Positions 25,291 through 32,788 of a stretch of 64,000 nucleotides of DNA are shown piece by piece. A model generated the notes under the pieces. The model was not told where the DNA came from and did not search any database. It worked only from the letters and a program-made list of their open reading frames with translations. Position 1 is the first letter of the stretch, and every line of letters begins with the position of its first letter. The stretch lies in NCBI GenBank assembly GCA_036274075.1, contig DASUGK010000056.1, positions 1 to 64,000 on the forward strand, read 5' to 3'. Origin of the DNA: CADEED01 sp036274075 (lineage in GTDB: Bacteria; Pseudomonadota; Gammaproteobacteria; Steroidobacterales; Steroidobacteraceae). The position numbers and the translations under genes are program-made.

Positions 25291-26760
25291 TCAGGCCAGC
25301 ACCACGTCGTATTGGTCGAAGCCGTACAGCGCTTCCACCTGCAACCGTATCGGCCGGCCCACCTGGTGCTCGAGTTCCGCGAGCACCGCGGACTCGTCGT
25401 CCAGCAGGCGGTCGATCACGTTCTGGTGGGCCAAAATTAGCAGTTCCTTGCTCTGGAACTGCCTGCTTTGGCGCACAATTTCACGGAATATCTCGTGGCA
25501 CACCGTTTCGGGCGTGCGTACGAAGCCCCGACCTTCACAACTGGGACATGGCGCACACAGCAAATGTTCCAGGCTGTCGCGGGTGCGTTTGCGGGTCATT
25601 TCGACCAGGCCGAGAGAAGAAACGCTGGCGATGTGCGTCTGCGCGTGGTCGCCGGCCAGCGCACGCTGCAGCGCTTCCATGACCTGGGTGCGGTGCGCCG
25701 CGTCGGTCATGTCGATGAAGTCGATGATGATGATGCCGCCGAGGTTGCGCAGGCGCAGCTGGCGCGCGATGGCCACGGCGGCCTCCAGGTTGGTGCGGAA
25801 GATCGTGTCCTCGAGGTTCCGGTGGCCGACGAATCCTCCGGTATTCACGTCGATGGTCGTCATCGACTCGGTCTGGTCGATGACCAGGTGACCCCCGGAC
25901 TTGAGGCTGACGTTGCGTTCCAGCGCCTTGCCGATTTCCTCCTCGACGCCGTGCAGGTCGAAGATGGGCCGCTGCCCGGTGTAGAGCTCGATGCTGGTGG
26001 TGCTGCCGGGCATGAAACTCGCGGCGAATTCCAGCATGGCGGTGTGCGCGGCGACGTTGTCGACCAGCACGCGGTCGACGCCGCGTGCCAGTTCGTCGCG
26101 CAGGATGCGCGTGGGCAGTGGCAGGTCTTCGTAGACCAGCTGCCCGGCCGAGGCGCGCAATCCCTTTTCCTTGACGTGTTGCCACAGGCGGCACAGGTAC
26201 TGGATGTCTTCGCGGATGCCTTCCGCGGTGGCGCCCTGAGCCGCGGTACGCACGATGTAACCGCCGGCGGTGGGCTGCGGCATGGCCTCGGACACGAGTT
26301 GCTTGAGGCGCGCGCGTTCGGCCTCGTCCTCGATGCGAGCCGACACGCCGATGCCATCGCCACGTGGCATGTACACCATGAGCCGCGAGGGCAGCGCCAC
26401 GAAAGTGGTGAGCCGCGCGCCCTTGGTGCCCATGGGATCCTTCACCACCTGCACCAGGATGTCGTCGCCCTCGTTGACCAGTCGGCGGATGTCCTCGACA
26501 TTCTGCTCTCCGACCAGCGTGCTCTCCGGGACCGGTGCGGCGATGTCGGCGGCGTGCAGGAACGCGGTGCGTTCGAGGCCGATGTCGATGAACGCCGCCT
26601 GCATGCCCGGCAACACGCGCTGCACGCGGCCCTTGTAGAGATTGCTCACGATGCCGCGCCGGCTCTGCCGTTCGATGAACAGCTCCGTCAACACGCCGTT
26701 CTCGATGAGTGCGGCACGGTTCTCGCGTGGCGCCACGTTGATGAGGATTTCCGTCGTCAC
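25291..26760 (-). CDS. rng: Ribonuclease G
   Basis: A 489-residue RNase E/G family endoribonuclease without the long C-terminal scaffold of RNase E. The opening EILINVAPRENRAALIENG is family-typical. The S1 domain starts GIVSNLYKGRVQRVLPGMQA, and the catalytic DNase-I-like part includes MTTIDVNTGGFVGHRNLEDT and IIIIDFIDM. The zinc-link region reads CAPCPSCEGRGF. It matures 16S rRNA 5' ends and degrades mRNA. Its ATG overlaps the maf stop codon. Confidence 0.96.
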   Translation of the reverse strand: MTTEILINVAPRENRAALIENGVLTELFIERQSRRGIVSNLYKGRVQRVLPGMQAAFIDIGLERTAFLHAADIAAPVPESTLVGEQNVEDIRRLVNEGDDILVQVVKDPMGTKGARLTTFVALPSRLMVYMPRGDGIGVSARIEDEAERARLKQLVSEAMPQPTAGGYIVRTAAQGATAEGIREDIQYLCRLWQHVKEKGLRASAGQLVYEDLPLPTRILRDELARGVDRVLVDNVAAHTAMLEFAASFMPGSTTSIELYTGQRPIFDLHGVEEEIGKALERNVSLKSGGHLVIDQTESMTTIDVNTGGFVGHRNLEDTIFRTNLEAAVAIARQLRLRNLGGIIIIDFIDMTDAAHRTQVMEALQRALAGDHAQTHIASVSSLGLVEMTRKRTRDSLEHLLCAPCPSCEGRGFVRTPETVCHEIFREIVRQSRQFQSKELLILAHQNVIDRLLDDESAVLAELEHQVGRPIRLQVEALYGFDQYDVVLA

Positions 26761-27377
26761 TGAGCGCCCTCACTCCCCAACAGGCCGTTCCAGATCGCGA
26801 TGCCGTGACTTCGCAGGGTTTGCGCGGTTTCGAACAACGGCAGCCCCATCACATTGGTATAGCTGCCGGTGATTGTCTCGACGAATACCGCACCCAGGCC
26901 CTGGATGGCGTATGCGCCGGCCTTGCCGCGGGGCTCGCCGCTCGCCCAGTAGGCGCGCATGTCCTGTTGGCTGAGCTTGCGGAACACGACCGCCGTGTGC
27001 ACGCAGCTCACGGCGGGTGTTTCACCGCCGATCAGGCACAGGCCCGTGAACACATCGTGGGCCCGTCCGGACAGCAGGCCCAGCATGCGGACGCAGTCGG
27101 CTTCGTCGCGCGGCTTCTCGAGGATGTGCCCGTCGACATGCACCGTCGTATCGGCCGCCAGCACCGGCAGGTCCGGGTGCTGCCTGCGCACGGCCACGGC
27201 CTTGTCGCGCGCCAGGCGGCGCACGTAGTCAGTCGGGGATTCTCCGGTGGCGGGGGTCTCGTCGATTTCCGCCGGCGTCACCACGTGCGGCACGCCGATG
27301 AGCTCCAGCAGCTGCCGGCGGCGCGGCGACGCGGATGCCAGTCGCAGCACCGGCTTTTGTTCTTGTGTCGTCCCCAT
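26757..27377 (-). CDS. Maf family nucleotide pyrophosphatase (dTTP/UTP type)
   Basis: A 206-residue Maf/YhdE protein. It opens LRLASASPRRRQLLELIGVP, and has VLAADTTVHVDGHILEKP and the C-terminal KAGAYAIQGLGAVFVETITG then SYTNVMGLPL, the pattern of the dTTP/UTP pyrophosphatase subgroup. These enzymes clear non-canonical nucleotides and have been linked to septum control. It overlaps the start of rng by four bases and follows rlmH by 16 nt, a usual gammaproteobacterial arrangement. Confidence 0.93.
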   Translation of the reverse strand: MGTTQEQKPVLRLASASPRRRQLLELIGVPHVVTPAEIDETPATGESPTDYVRRLARDKAVAVRRQHPDLPVLAADTTVHVDGHILEKPRDEADCVRMLGLLSGRAHDVFTGLCLIGGETPAVSCVHTAVVFRKLSQQDMRAYWASGEPRGKAGAYAIQGLGAVFVETITGSYTNVMGLPLFETAQTLRSHGIAIWNGLLGSEGAQ

Positions 27378-27393
27378 CGGCCCCCCGGCCGTC

Positions 27394-27834
27394 TCATTCG
27401 CGATGGTAGGGGTGATTCTGCAACACCGAGTGCGCGCGATACAGTTGTTCGGCGAGGATCACGCGCACCATGGCATGGGGAAAGGTCAGGGCCGACAGCG
27501 ACCAGCGCAGCGCCGCCTTGAGCAGGACGTTGGGGCCGAGGCCGTCGGGCCCGCCGATCACGAAGGTGAGGTTGCGGCCGTCCTGCTGGCGTTCGCCCAG
27601 CCACTTGGCCAGCTGCAGGGTGGTTAGGGATTTGCCGCGCTCGTCGAGCGCGACCAGGTAATCGTCGCCGATGCGTTCCAGCAGGCGCTTTTCCTCGTCC
27701 GCCTTGACGCGGCCGACCGGGATTTCCTCGAGGTCGACACGCATGTCTTTACGCATGCGGCGCGTGTAGTCCTCGTAGGCCGTCGTGACCCACCCGGGCA
27801 TGCGCGTACCCACCGCGAGGATGCGAACGCGCAT
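27394..27834 (-). CDS. rlmH: 23S rRNA pseudouridine-1915 N3-methyltransferase
   Basis: A 146-residue SPOUT methyltransferase. It starts RILAVGTRMPGWVTTAYEDY and has the knot region NLTFVIGGPDGLGPNVLLKA plus SLSALTFPHAMVRVILAEQL. It ends in the near-invariant NHPYHRE. It methylates the pseudouridine at 1915 in helix 69 of assembled ribosomes. It follows rsfS with a 15-nt gap, as in E. coli. It is slightly shorter than the E. coli protein (155) but complete. Confidence 0.96.
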   Translation of the reverse strand: MRVRILAVGTRMPGWVTTAYEDYTRRMRKDMRVDLEEIPVGRVKADEEKRLLERIGDDYLVALDERGKSLTTLQLAKWLGERQQDGRNLTFVIGGPDGLGPNVLLKAALRWSLSALTFPHAMVRVILAEQLYRAHSVLQNHPYHRE

Positions 27835-27849
27835 GGGGAACGACTTACG

Positions 27850-28299
27850 TCAGCGCGCGGCGCGCGCCCGGCCCGCCACCTTGCGGCGCGGCTCGGCGGA
27901 CGCGACTTCTGCGTGGGCAGTGTCTTCCCAGAGTTTCTCGAGCCCGTAGAACTCGCGCACCCGCGGCAACATCACGTGCACGACGACGTCGGTGAGGTCG
28001 ACGAGCACCCATTCGCCTTCGCGCGCACCTTCCACGCCCATGGGACGGAAATCGTTCTGCTTCGCGAGCTGAACGACGCGGTCGGCGATGGACTTGACGT
28101 GGCGGTCGGAATTGCCCGAGGCGATGACGACGATGTCGGTGATGTCGGTGAGGTGCCGCACGTCCATGACTTTGACGTTGACGGCTTTCATGTCGTCGAG
28201 TGCGGTGTTGACGATGCGCAGGACAGTCTGCGGTATCGAGGTCTTGGGCGCCGCCCTTTCGGTCTTAGGGGCGCGGCGCGAACTGGCTTTTCTGGTCAT
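27850..28299 (-). CDS. rsfS: Ribosomal silencing factor RsfS
   Basis: A 149-residue RsfS/YbeB/Iojap protein that binds uL14 and blocks subunit joining under starvation. The core starts around residue 25 with VLRIVNTALDDMKAVNVKVM and includes TDIVVIASGNSDRHVKSIAD and GEWVLVDLTDVVVHVMLP. Basic tails rich in Lys, Arg and Ala extend both ends (MTRKASSRRAPKTERAAPK and RRKVAGRARAAR) and are longer than usual. It lies between nadD and rlmH in the standard order. Confidence 0.95.
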   Translation of the reverse strand: MTRKASSRRAPKTERAAPKTSIPQTVLRIVNTALDDMKAVNVKVMDVRHLTDITDIVVIASGNSDRHVKSIADRVVQLAKQNDFRPMGVEGAREGEWVLVDLTDVVVHVMLPRVREFYGLEKLWEDTAHAEVASAEPRRKVAGRARAAR

Positions 28300-28317
28300 T
28301 TCTCTCCGGCTGTGGTT

Positions 28318-28971
28318 TCAACGGTTCCGAGCATAACACCCCGATTCGCGGATGATGTCGCGAACTGGGTCGGGAACGAGGAATCGCGGATCGCGTCCCG
28401 CATCGATGATCTGTCGCAACTCGGTGGAGGATATTTCGAGCTGCGTCACGGCATGTACGTAGATGCGGCCGGCCTTCGACTTGTGCAACTCGTTCACCGA
28501 GCCCGTGCCGCGGTCCACCATGAGCTCGCCCAGCGGCCCGTGCACCGGCGCTTTCCAGCCCGGCCGATGCGCCACCACCACATGCGCCAGGTCGAAAAGA
28601 TCGCGCCAGCGGTGCCAGCCCGGCAATCCGAGGAAGGCGTCCATTCCGAGCAACAGGCACAGGGAACGCTGCGGGAATTCCTGGCGCAGCTCGGTCAGCG
28701 TATCCACCGTGTAGGACGCACCCGCGCGGCGGACTTCACGATCGTCGACGACGAACGAGGGCTGGTCGGCCACCGCGGCGCGCACCATCGCCACGCGCAA
28801 TGCAGCATCCGCCAGCGTGCGTTCGCGGTGCGGCGGATTTCCCGTAGGCAGGAATCGCACCTCGGCAAGCTTCAGCGACTGCCACAACTCGAAGGCGGTG
28901 CGCAGGTGCCCGTAGTGGATCGGATCGAACGTTCCGCCGAACAGGCCGATGGGGCCTTCAGGAGTGTTCAA
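28318..28971 (-). CDS. nadD: Nicotinate-nucleotide adenylyltransferase
   Basis: A 217-residue NadD that adenylates nicotinate mononucleotide in NAD synthesis. The nucleotide-binding motif is IGLFGGTFDPIHYGHLRTA, with LLLGMDAFLGLPGWHRW in the middle and ISSTELRQIIDAGRD near the end. The TTG at 28971 is taken as the start: it overlaps the holA stop (TTGA), and the encoded N-terminus fits the family. The frame continues far upstream, but that part is a shadow of holA. Confidence 0.94.
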   Translation of the reverse strand: MNTPEGPIGLFGGTFDPIHYGHLRTAFELWQSLKLAEVRFLPTGNPPHRERTLADAALRVAMVRAAVADQPSFVVDDREVRRAGASYTVDTLTELRQEFPQRSLCLLLGMDAFLGLPGWHRWRDLFDLAHVVVAHRPGWKAPVHGPLGELMVDRGTGSVNELHKSKAGRIYVHAVTQLEISSTELRQIIDAGRDPRFLVPDPVRDIIRESGCYARNR

Positions 28972-29981
28972 GCGGCGCGGTTCCCGGTGAGTGGCAGCGT
29001 GCGGCGGCCGGCGAACTCGACGATGAGCAGCGCCATTTCGTCCCAGGCATCGCCGGGCCTGAGCTGGCCCTTGATCATGCGATCGGCGCGCGACAGGCGC
29101 GCGGCCAGGCGCGCGTAGGGCAACCTGCCGGCGCGGCGCTTCGCCGTTTCCAGCATCGGCGACGGGCGCTGCCAGCTGCGCGCGTTGTAGCCGTCGTTCT
29201 GCGTGGTGCCCCAGGTGTTGTGGATCTCGCGCGCCAGCGACCACAACGCCAGCGTCGGCTCGACGCCTTCGCTGCGCAGTCCCGCGAGAATGCGCAGCGC
29301 CCGCGTGACGTCTCCCGCCAGCGCGGCCTCGCCGAGCTGGAACACGTCGAAGCGCGCGCTGTCGCCGAGTGATGCCTGCACGGTCTCGACGCCGACCTTG
29401 CCATCCGGGATGGTGAGCTTGAGCTTCTGCAGCTCCTGGTGCGCAGCCAGCAGGTTTCCCTCGGTGCGCTCGACGATCAATTGCACGGCCTTGTCGTCGA
29501 GCTGCACGCCCATCGCCGCGGCGCGGGTGCGCAGCCATTGCGGCAGCGCTGCCACGTCGACCGGCCAGATGGGCAGCCAGGCGCCCGCGGTCTCGAAAGC
29601 CTTCACCCACGCGGCGCCGGCCTGTTCGCGTTCCAGCTTGCCGGTGAGCATCAGGTAGATGTTGTCCGGGTTGGGCGAGCCGAGCAGCTCGCCGATGGCG
29701 TTGGAGCCGCCGGTGCCGGGCTTGCCGGAAGGCAGCCGGATCTCGATGAGCTTGCGCGAGCCGAACAGCGACAGGTTGTTAGTCGCGCCGCGCACCGCCT
29801 CCCAGTCGGCGACCCGCTCGATGAAGAACACTTCGCGTTCCTCGAAGCCGGCGCGCTTCGCGGCGGCGCGTATGGCGTCCGCAGCCTCGCCGACCAGCAG
29901 GGCCTCGTCGCCGGATACCAGGTACGCGCGGGCGGGCTCACCCGAAAGGTGCTTGCGGAGCGTGTCGAAGGTGAGCTTCAA
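28968..29981 (-). CDS. holA: DNA polymerase III subunit delta
   Basis: A 337-residue delta subunit, the wrench that opens the beta clamp in the clamp loader. It reads KLTFDTLRKHLSGEPARAYL then VSGDEALLVGEAADAIRAAA at the start. LPQWLRTRAAAMGVQLDDKA and LIVERTEGNLLAAHQELQKL are typical of the AAA-like second domain. The start at the TTG at 29981 follows the usual length (E. coli 343); no ATG fits, and the frame runs open upstream. It is coupled to nadD by a TTGA overlap. The usual upstream neighbour lptE lies 2.3 kb away. Confidence 0.92.
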   Translation of the reverse strand: MKLTFDTLRKHLSGEPARAYLVSGDEALLVGEAADAIRAAAKRAGFEEREVFFIERVADWEAVRGATNNLSLFGSRKLIEIRLPSGKPGTGGSNAIGELLGSPNPDNIYLMLTGKLEREQAGAAWVKAFETAGAWLPIWPVDVAALPQWLRTRAAAMGVQLDDKAVQLIVERTEGNLLAAHQELQKLKLTIPDGKVGVETVQASLGDSARFDVFQLGEAALAGDVTRALRILAGLRSEGVEPTLALWSLAREIHNTWGTTQNDGYNARSWQRPSPMLETAKRRAGRLPYARLAARLSRADRMIKGQLRPGDAWDEMALLIVEFAGRRTLPLTGNRAA

Positions 29982-30096
29982 GGCCCGGATTATGAGCGAG
30001 ATGGCGGGCCGGAAGCCATAAGAAATCGGCCCCGGTCGACGGCCCGGCGGCCGCCCGCGTATTCTTCGCTGCTCCTGCCACGCCCGCCGGGGACAC

Positions 30097-30453
30097 ATGG
30101 CCACGATTTTCGAGAAGATCATCGCCGGGGAAATTCCCGCCACCATCGTCCACAAGGACGACCGCGTGACCGCGTTCCGCGACATCAGCCCGCAGGCGCC
30201 GGTGCACGTGCTCATCGTTCCTAACAAGCCGATCCCGACGGTCAACGACGTCGCCGACGACGACGAACGCATGCTCGGCCACATGTTCGTGGTGGCGCGC
30301 GACATCGCGCAGCGGGAAGGCATCGCCGGGAACGGCTTCAGGCTCATCGTGAACTGCAACAAACACGGCGGCCAGGTGGTGTACCACCTGCACATGCACC
30401 TGCTCGGAGGTGCGCCGCTCGGACCGATGCTCGCGGGAGGCAAACATGGCTAG
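30097..30453 (+). CDS. hinT: HIT (histidine triad) family nucleotide hydrolase
   Basis: A 118-residue HinT-like protein. It opens TIFEKIIAGEIPATIVHKDD and carries the histidine triad YHLHMHLLGG near residue 100. HinT enzymes hydrolyse phosphoramidates of AMP, such as lysyl-AMP. The length is normal. The following aminopeptidase gene starts inside its last codons. It is divergent from holA, and this plus-strand pair interrupts the gene order usually seen between lptE and holA. Confidence 0.95.
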   Translation: MATIFEKIIAGEIPATIVHKDDRVTAFRDISPQAPVHVLIVPNKPIPTVNDVADDDERMLGHMFVVARDIAQREGIAGNGFRLIVNCNKHGGQVVYHLHMHLLGGAPLGPMLAGGKHG

Positions 30454-31495
30454 GGCCAGGAAGAAATCGCAGAAGTCAGCTACACGCAAAGCGCCTTCGC
30501 GAAAGTCGGCCGCGCGCAAGCCGGCGGCCGTCAAGCGCGCCGCGGGGGATTTCTACCCGGCGCTCAAGCCGTTCAACAGCGGCTTCCTGCGCGTATCACC
30601 GCTGCACGAGATCTACTACGAGGAGAGCGGCAACCCGAAGGGCAAGCCGGTGGTGTTCCTGCACGGCGGGCCCGGCGGCGGCACCGACCCGAAGATGCGC
30701 CGCTTCTTCAATCCGAAGCGCTACCGGATCGTGCTGTTCGACCAGCGCGGCTGCGGCCGCAGCCGTCCCTCGGCCAGCCTGGTCGACAACACCACCTGGC
30801 ACCTGGTGTCCGACATCGAAGCCATTCGCGAGCACCTGAAGATCGATCGCTGGCAGGTGTTCGGCGGCTCCTGGGGCTCGACGCTGGCGCTGGCGTATTC
30901 GCAGAAGCATCCCGAGCGCGTCACCGAACTCGTGCTGCGCGGCATTTTCCTGGTGCGACGCTGGGAGCTCGAGTGGTTCTACCAGGACCCGGGTGGCGCC
31001 GCCGCGCTGTTCCCCGATCTCTGGGAGCATTACCTCGCGCCGCTGTCGGCCGAGGAACAGAAGGACTGCATCAGGTCGTATTACAAGCGGCTCACCAGCG
31101 AAAACCCGGACACGCTGCTCGAGGCCGCGCGCGCCTGGTCGATCTGGGAAAGCGCGCTGTCGTACATGCAGCTCAACAAGGACTACGTGAAACGCGCCGG
31201 TGATGCGGATTTCGCCGCCGCCTTCGCGCGCATCGAGTGCCATTACTTCATCAACGGCGCCTTCCTCGAGCGCGAGTCGCAGTTGCTCGATGACGTCCAC
31301 AAGATCCGGAACATCCCCGCGACCATCGTGCAGGGCCGCTTCGACGTGGTCTGCCCGATGCGCAGCTGCTGGGACCTGCACAAGGCCTGGCCGGAGGCCG
31401 ACCTGCGCATCGTCCCCGACGCCGGGCACTCCGCATTCGAAGCCGGGATCTCGCGCGAGCTGGTGATGGCGACCGACCGGTATTCGCGCCGCTGA
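30446..31495 (+). CDS. pip: Prolyl aminopeptidase (S33 family)
   Basis: A 349-residue alpha/beta-hydrolase-type iminopeptidase that removes N-terminal proline. It shows VVFLHGGPGGGTDPKMRRFF, the DQRGCGRSRPSA segment, and the nucleophile Ser142 in FGGSWGSTLALAY. The acid is in QGRFDVVCPMRSCWDLH and the histidine in PDAGHSAFE. Compared with usual family members it has an extra N-terminus of about 33 residues made mostly of Ala, Arg, Lys and Ser. The ATG at 30446 has GGGAGG ahead of it and overlaps hinT by 8 bases. Confidence 0.93.
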   Translation: MARARKKSQKSATRKAPSRKSAARKPAAVKRAAGDFYPALKPFNSGFLRVSPLHEIYYEESGNPKGKPVVFLHGGPGGGTDPKMRRFFNPKRYRIVLFDQRGCGRSRPSASLVDNTTWHLVSDIEAIREHLKIDRWQVFGGSWGSTLALAYSQKHPERVTELVLRGIFLVRRWELEWFYQDPGGAAALFPDLWEHYLAPLSAEEQKDCIRSYYKRLTSENPDTLLEAARAWSIWESALSYMQLNKDYVKRAGDADFAAAFARIECHYFINGAFLERESQLLDDVHKIRNIPATIVQGRFDVVCPMRSCWDLHKAWPEADLRIVPDAGHSAFEAGISRELVMATDRYSRR

Positions 31496-31497
31496 CG

Positions 31498-31606
31498 TTG
31501 GTGCCGGGCCGGCACTTCGGCATTGGTGCCGGGTCGGCCGTTCGGCATTCCAGATTCTGGTAAGTCGAAGTCTCGGACGAATGCCGAAATGCCGGCCCGG
31601 CACCAA
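31498..31606. repeat. REP-like repeat array (two direct, one inverted copy)
   Basis: Three 26-base units occupy 31498-31523, 31523-31548 and 31581-31606 (inverted). Units one and three are identical at 25 of 26 positions; unit two differs from unit one at three positions. The unit begins TTGGTGCCGGGCCGGCA and ends TTCGGCAT. Facing TTCGGCATTC (31541) and GAATGCCGAA (31579), with CCAGATTCTGG between them, let the block fold into a long hairpin. It lies directly after pip, filling most of the 271-bp gap before the convergent HELSH gene. The 16-base core recurs at 21848-21878. Confidence 0.75.
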
Positions 31607-31766
31607 TGCCGACCTAAAGTTCGACAGTCCCCGGCCGTTACAGCTGCTGCCGAGGCTTGCGCCCGCTCTACGCAGGGCCGTCGGTCGAAAGTCGGGATGG
31701 TGGAGGCGGGGCTGCTCTGAAAGCTACTCCTGCCAGGCTGGCGCCGCTTCCATCCCCGACTGGGGT

Positions 31767-32282
31767 CTAGGGCCGCAGCTGCCCCGTGATGCGGTCCTGG
31801 GCATCGATGATGCCGCGCTCCTGAAGCCAGCGGCGCGCATCGGCGGCGTCTCCCGCGAACCACTCCCCCGCCGAACCCAGCCGGAAGGTGTAGCCCCAGC
31901 GATCCATGTCGCCGAGCATGCGTTCGCGGCCCAGCATCGGCAGTTCGTCGGCCAGAAGAATTTGCAGGTAGCAGACTCCGCACTCTTCCTCGTCGTCGCC
32001 GCCGGCATCGCGATCCAGGCTGGCTCGGCGCTCGGCGGACATGCAGATGAAGTGGCTGAGCTCGTGCAGAAGCGAATGCAATGGTGTGTCGGGACGCACG
32101 TAGAGACGGTTCGCCTGCAGCCCCGCCTCGCTGTCTCCCCAGTAGGAACCGGGCAGCGCTTCGCCCGCCGCGCACACCACGAACTCGGCGCCGTAACGAC
32201 GCGCCAATTCCGCCAGCGAGGAATGCGGCTCGTGACCGACGCGCAATACGTCGGTGGTATCGGCCGCGGCATTCATGAACAT
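31767..32282 (-). CDS. HELSH-motif putative zinc metallopeptidase-like protein
   Basis: A 171-residue protein with a HExxH zinc motif, HELSH at 73-77 in PLHSLLHELSHFICMS. It is followed by acidic DAGGDDEEECGVCYLQILLA, where Glu or Cys residues may supply further ligands. No signal peptide or transmembrane helix is visible, so it is probably cytoplasmic. The ATG at 32282 overlaps the TGA of lptE (ATGA), so it is translationally coupled to an outer-membrane biogenesis gene. I do not recognise a named family, and peptidase activity is inferred from the motif only. Confidence 0.7.
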   Translation of the reverse strand: MFMNAAADTTDVLRVGHEPHSSLAELARRYGAEFVVCAAGEALPGSYWGDSEAGLQANRLYVRPDTPLHSLLHELSHFICMSAERRASLDRDAGGDDEEECGVCYLQILLADELPMLGRERMLGDMDRWGYTFRLGSAGEWFAGDAADARRWLQERGIIDAQDRITGQLRP

Positions 32283-32788
32283 CAGAGCGCCGCGAGGCGG
32301 CGCATCACCAGCGCCACCAGGTCGCTCGCCAGTCCTTCGCGCAGGATTTCCTGTTCGCGTTCCTTGGCGAGCAGCTGGGTCTCGTCGAAGCTGACGTCGC
32401 GGGTCGCGGAGACTTCTTCGTGATCGATGAGTTTCTTTTCGCCCGAGGTCACCGAGAACTTCACCCTGTAGGTGAGCTCGATCTCGGTGGGAATGTTGCG
32501 CGCCGACACGGAGAGGATTTTCTCGGTGAGCTCGTCCTCGTGCACGCTGATGGTGGCGCCCGAAGACCCCTGCGTGCGGATCACCTTGCTGCCCGTGGCC
32601 AGCAGCGCCTTGCGCAAGTCCTGCACGAAGTCGGTCTGCTCATCCTTCGTGTCGATGTAGGTGTACGCGAATTCCTGCGGCAGCGGCTGGCGGCCTTGCA
32701 GGTGAAAACCGCACGACGCGAGCAGCACGAGAAATGGGGTCAGACCCCATTTCCTGGCAATTGGGGCCTGACCCCATTTCCGTTTCAT
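32282..32788 (-). CDS. lptE: LPS-assembly lipoprotein LptE
   Basis: A 168-residue outer-membrane lipoprotein, partner of LptD in LPS insertion. The lipobox LASC (Cys26) and the following GFHLQGRQPLPQEF are characteristic. ARNIPTEIELTYRVKFSVTS and the C-terminal QEILREGLASDLVALVMRRL complete the family pattern. The start ATG at 32788 overlaps the leuS TGA. The first 19 residues (MKRKWGQAPIARKWGLTPF) are encoded by two copies of a REP-like repeat, which has replaced a normal signal-peptide n-region. The remaining hydrophobic core before Cys26 is short. Confidence 0.9.
   Translation of the reverse strand: MKRKWGQAPIARKWGLTPFLVLLASCGFHLQGRQPLPQEFAYTYIDTKDEQTDFVQDLRKALLATGSKVIRTQGSSGATISVHEDELTEKILSVSARNIPTEIELTYRVKFSVTSGEKKLIDHEEVSATRDVSFDETQLLAKEREQEILREGLASDLVALVMRRLAAL
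32731..32781. repeat. Paired REP-like repeat inside the 5' end of lptE
   Basis: Two copies of a 22-24 base palindromic unit lie at 32731-32754 and 32758-32781. On the plus strand the first reads GAAATGGGGTC, a central A, then GACCCCATTTC: a perfect inverted repeat. The second is an imperfect version (AATTGGGGCC...GACCCCATTT). Both are in frame with lptE and encode KWGQAP and KWGLTP. A half unit (AAATGGGGTCAG) recurs at 57499-57510. Confidence 0.75.

Noticed and set aside
30443..30534. Long minus-strand extension of holA to 30443
   Set aside because: The upstream part is antisense to hinT; the delta-subunit N-terminus begins at the TTG at 29981.
31498..31606. CRISPR array
   Set aside because: Only three units, one inverted, no uniform spacers and no cas genes; better explained as REP-like repeats.
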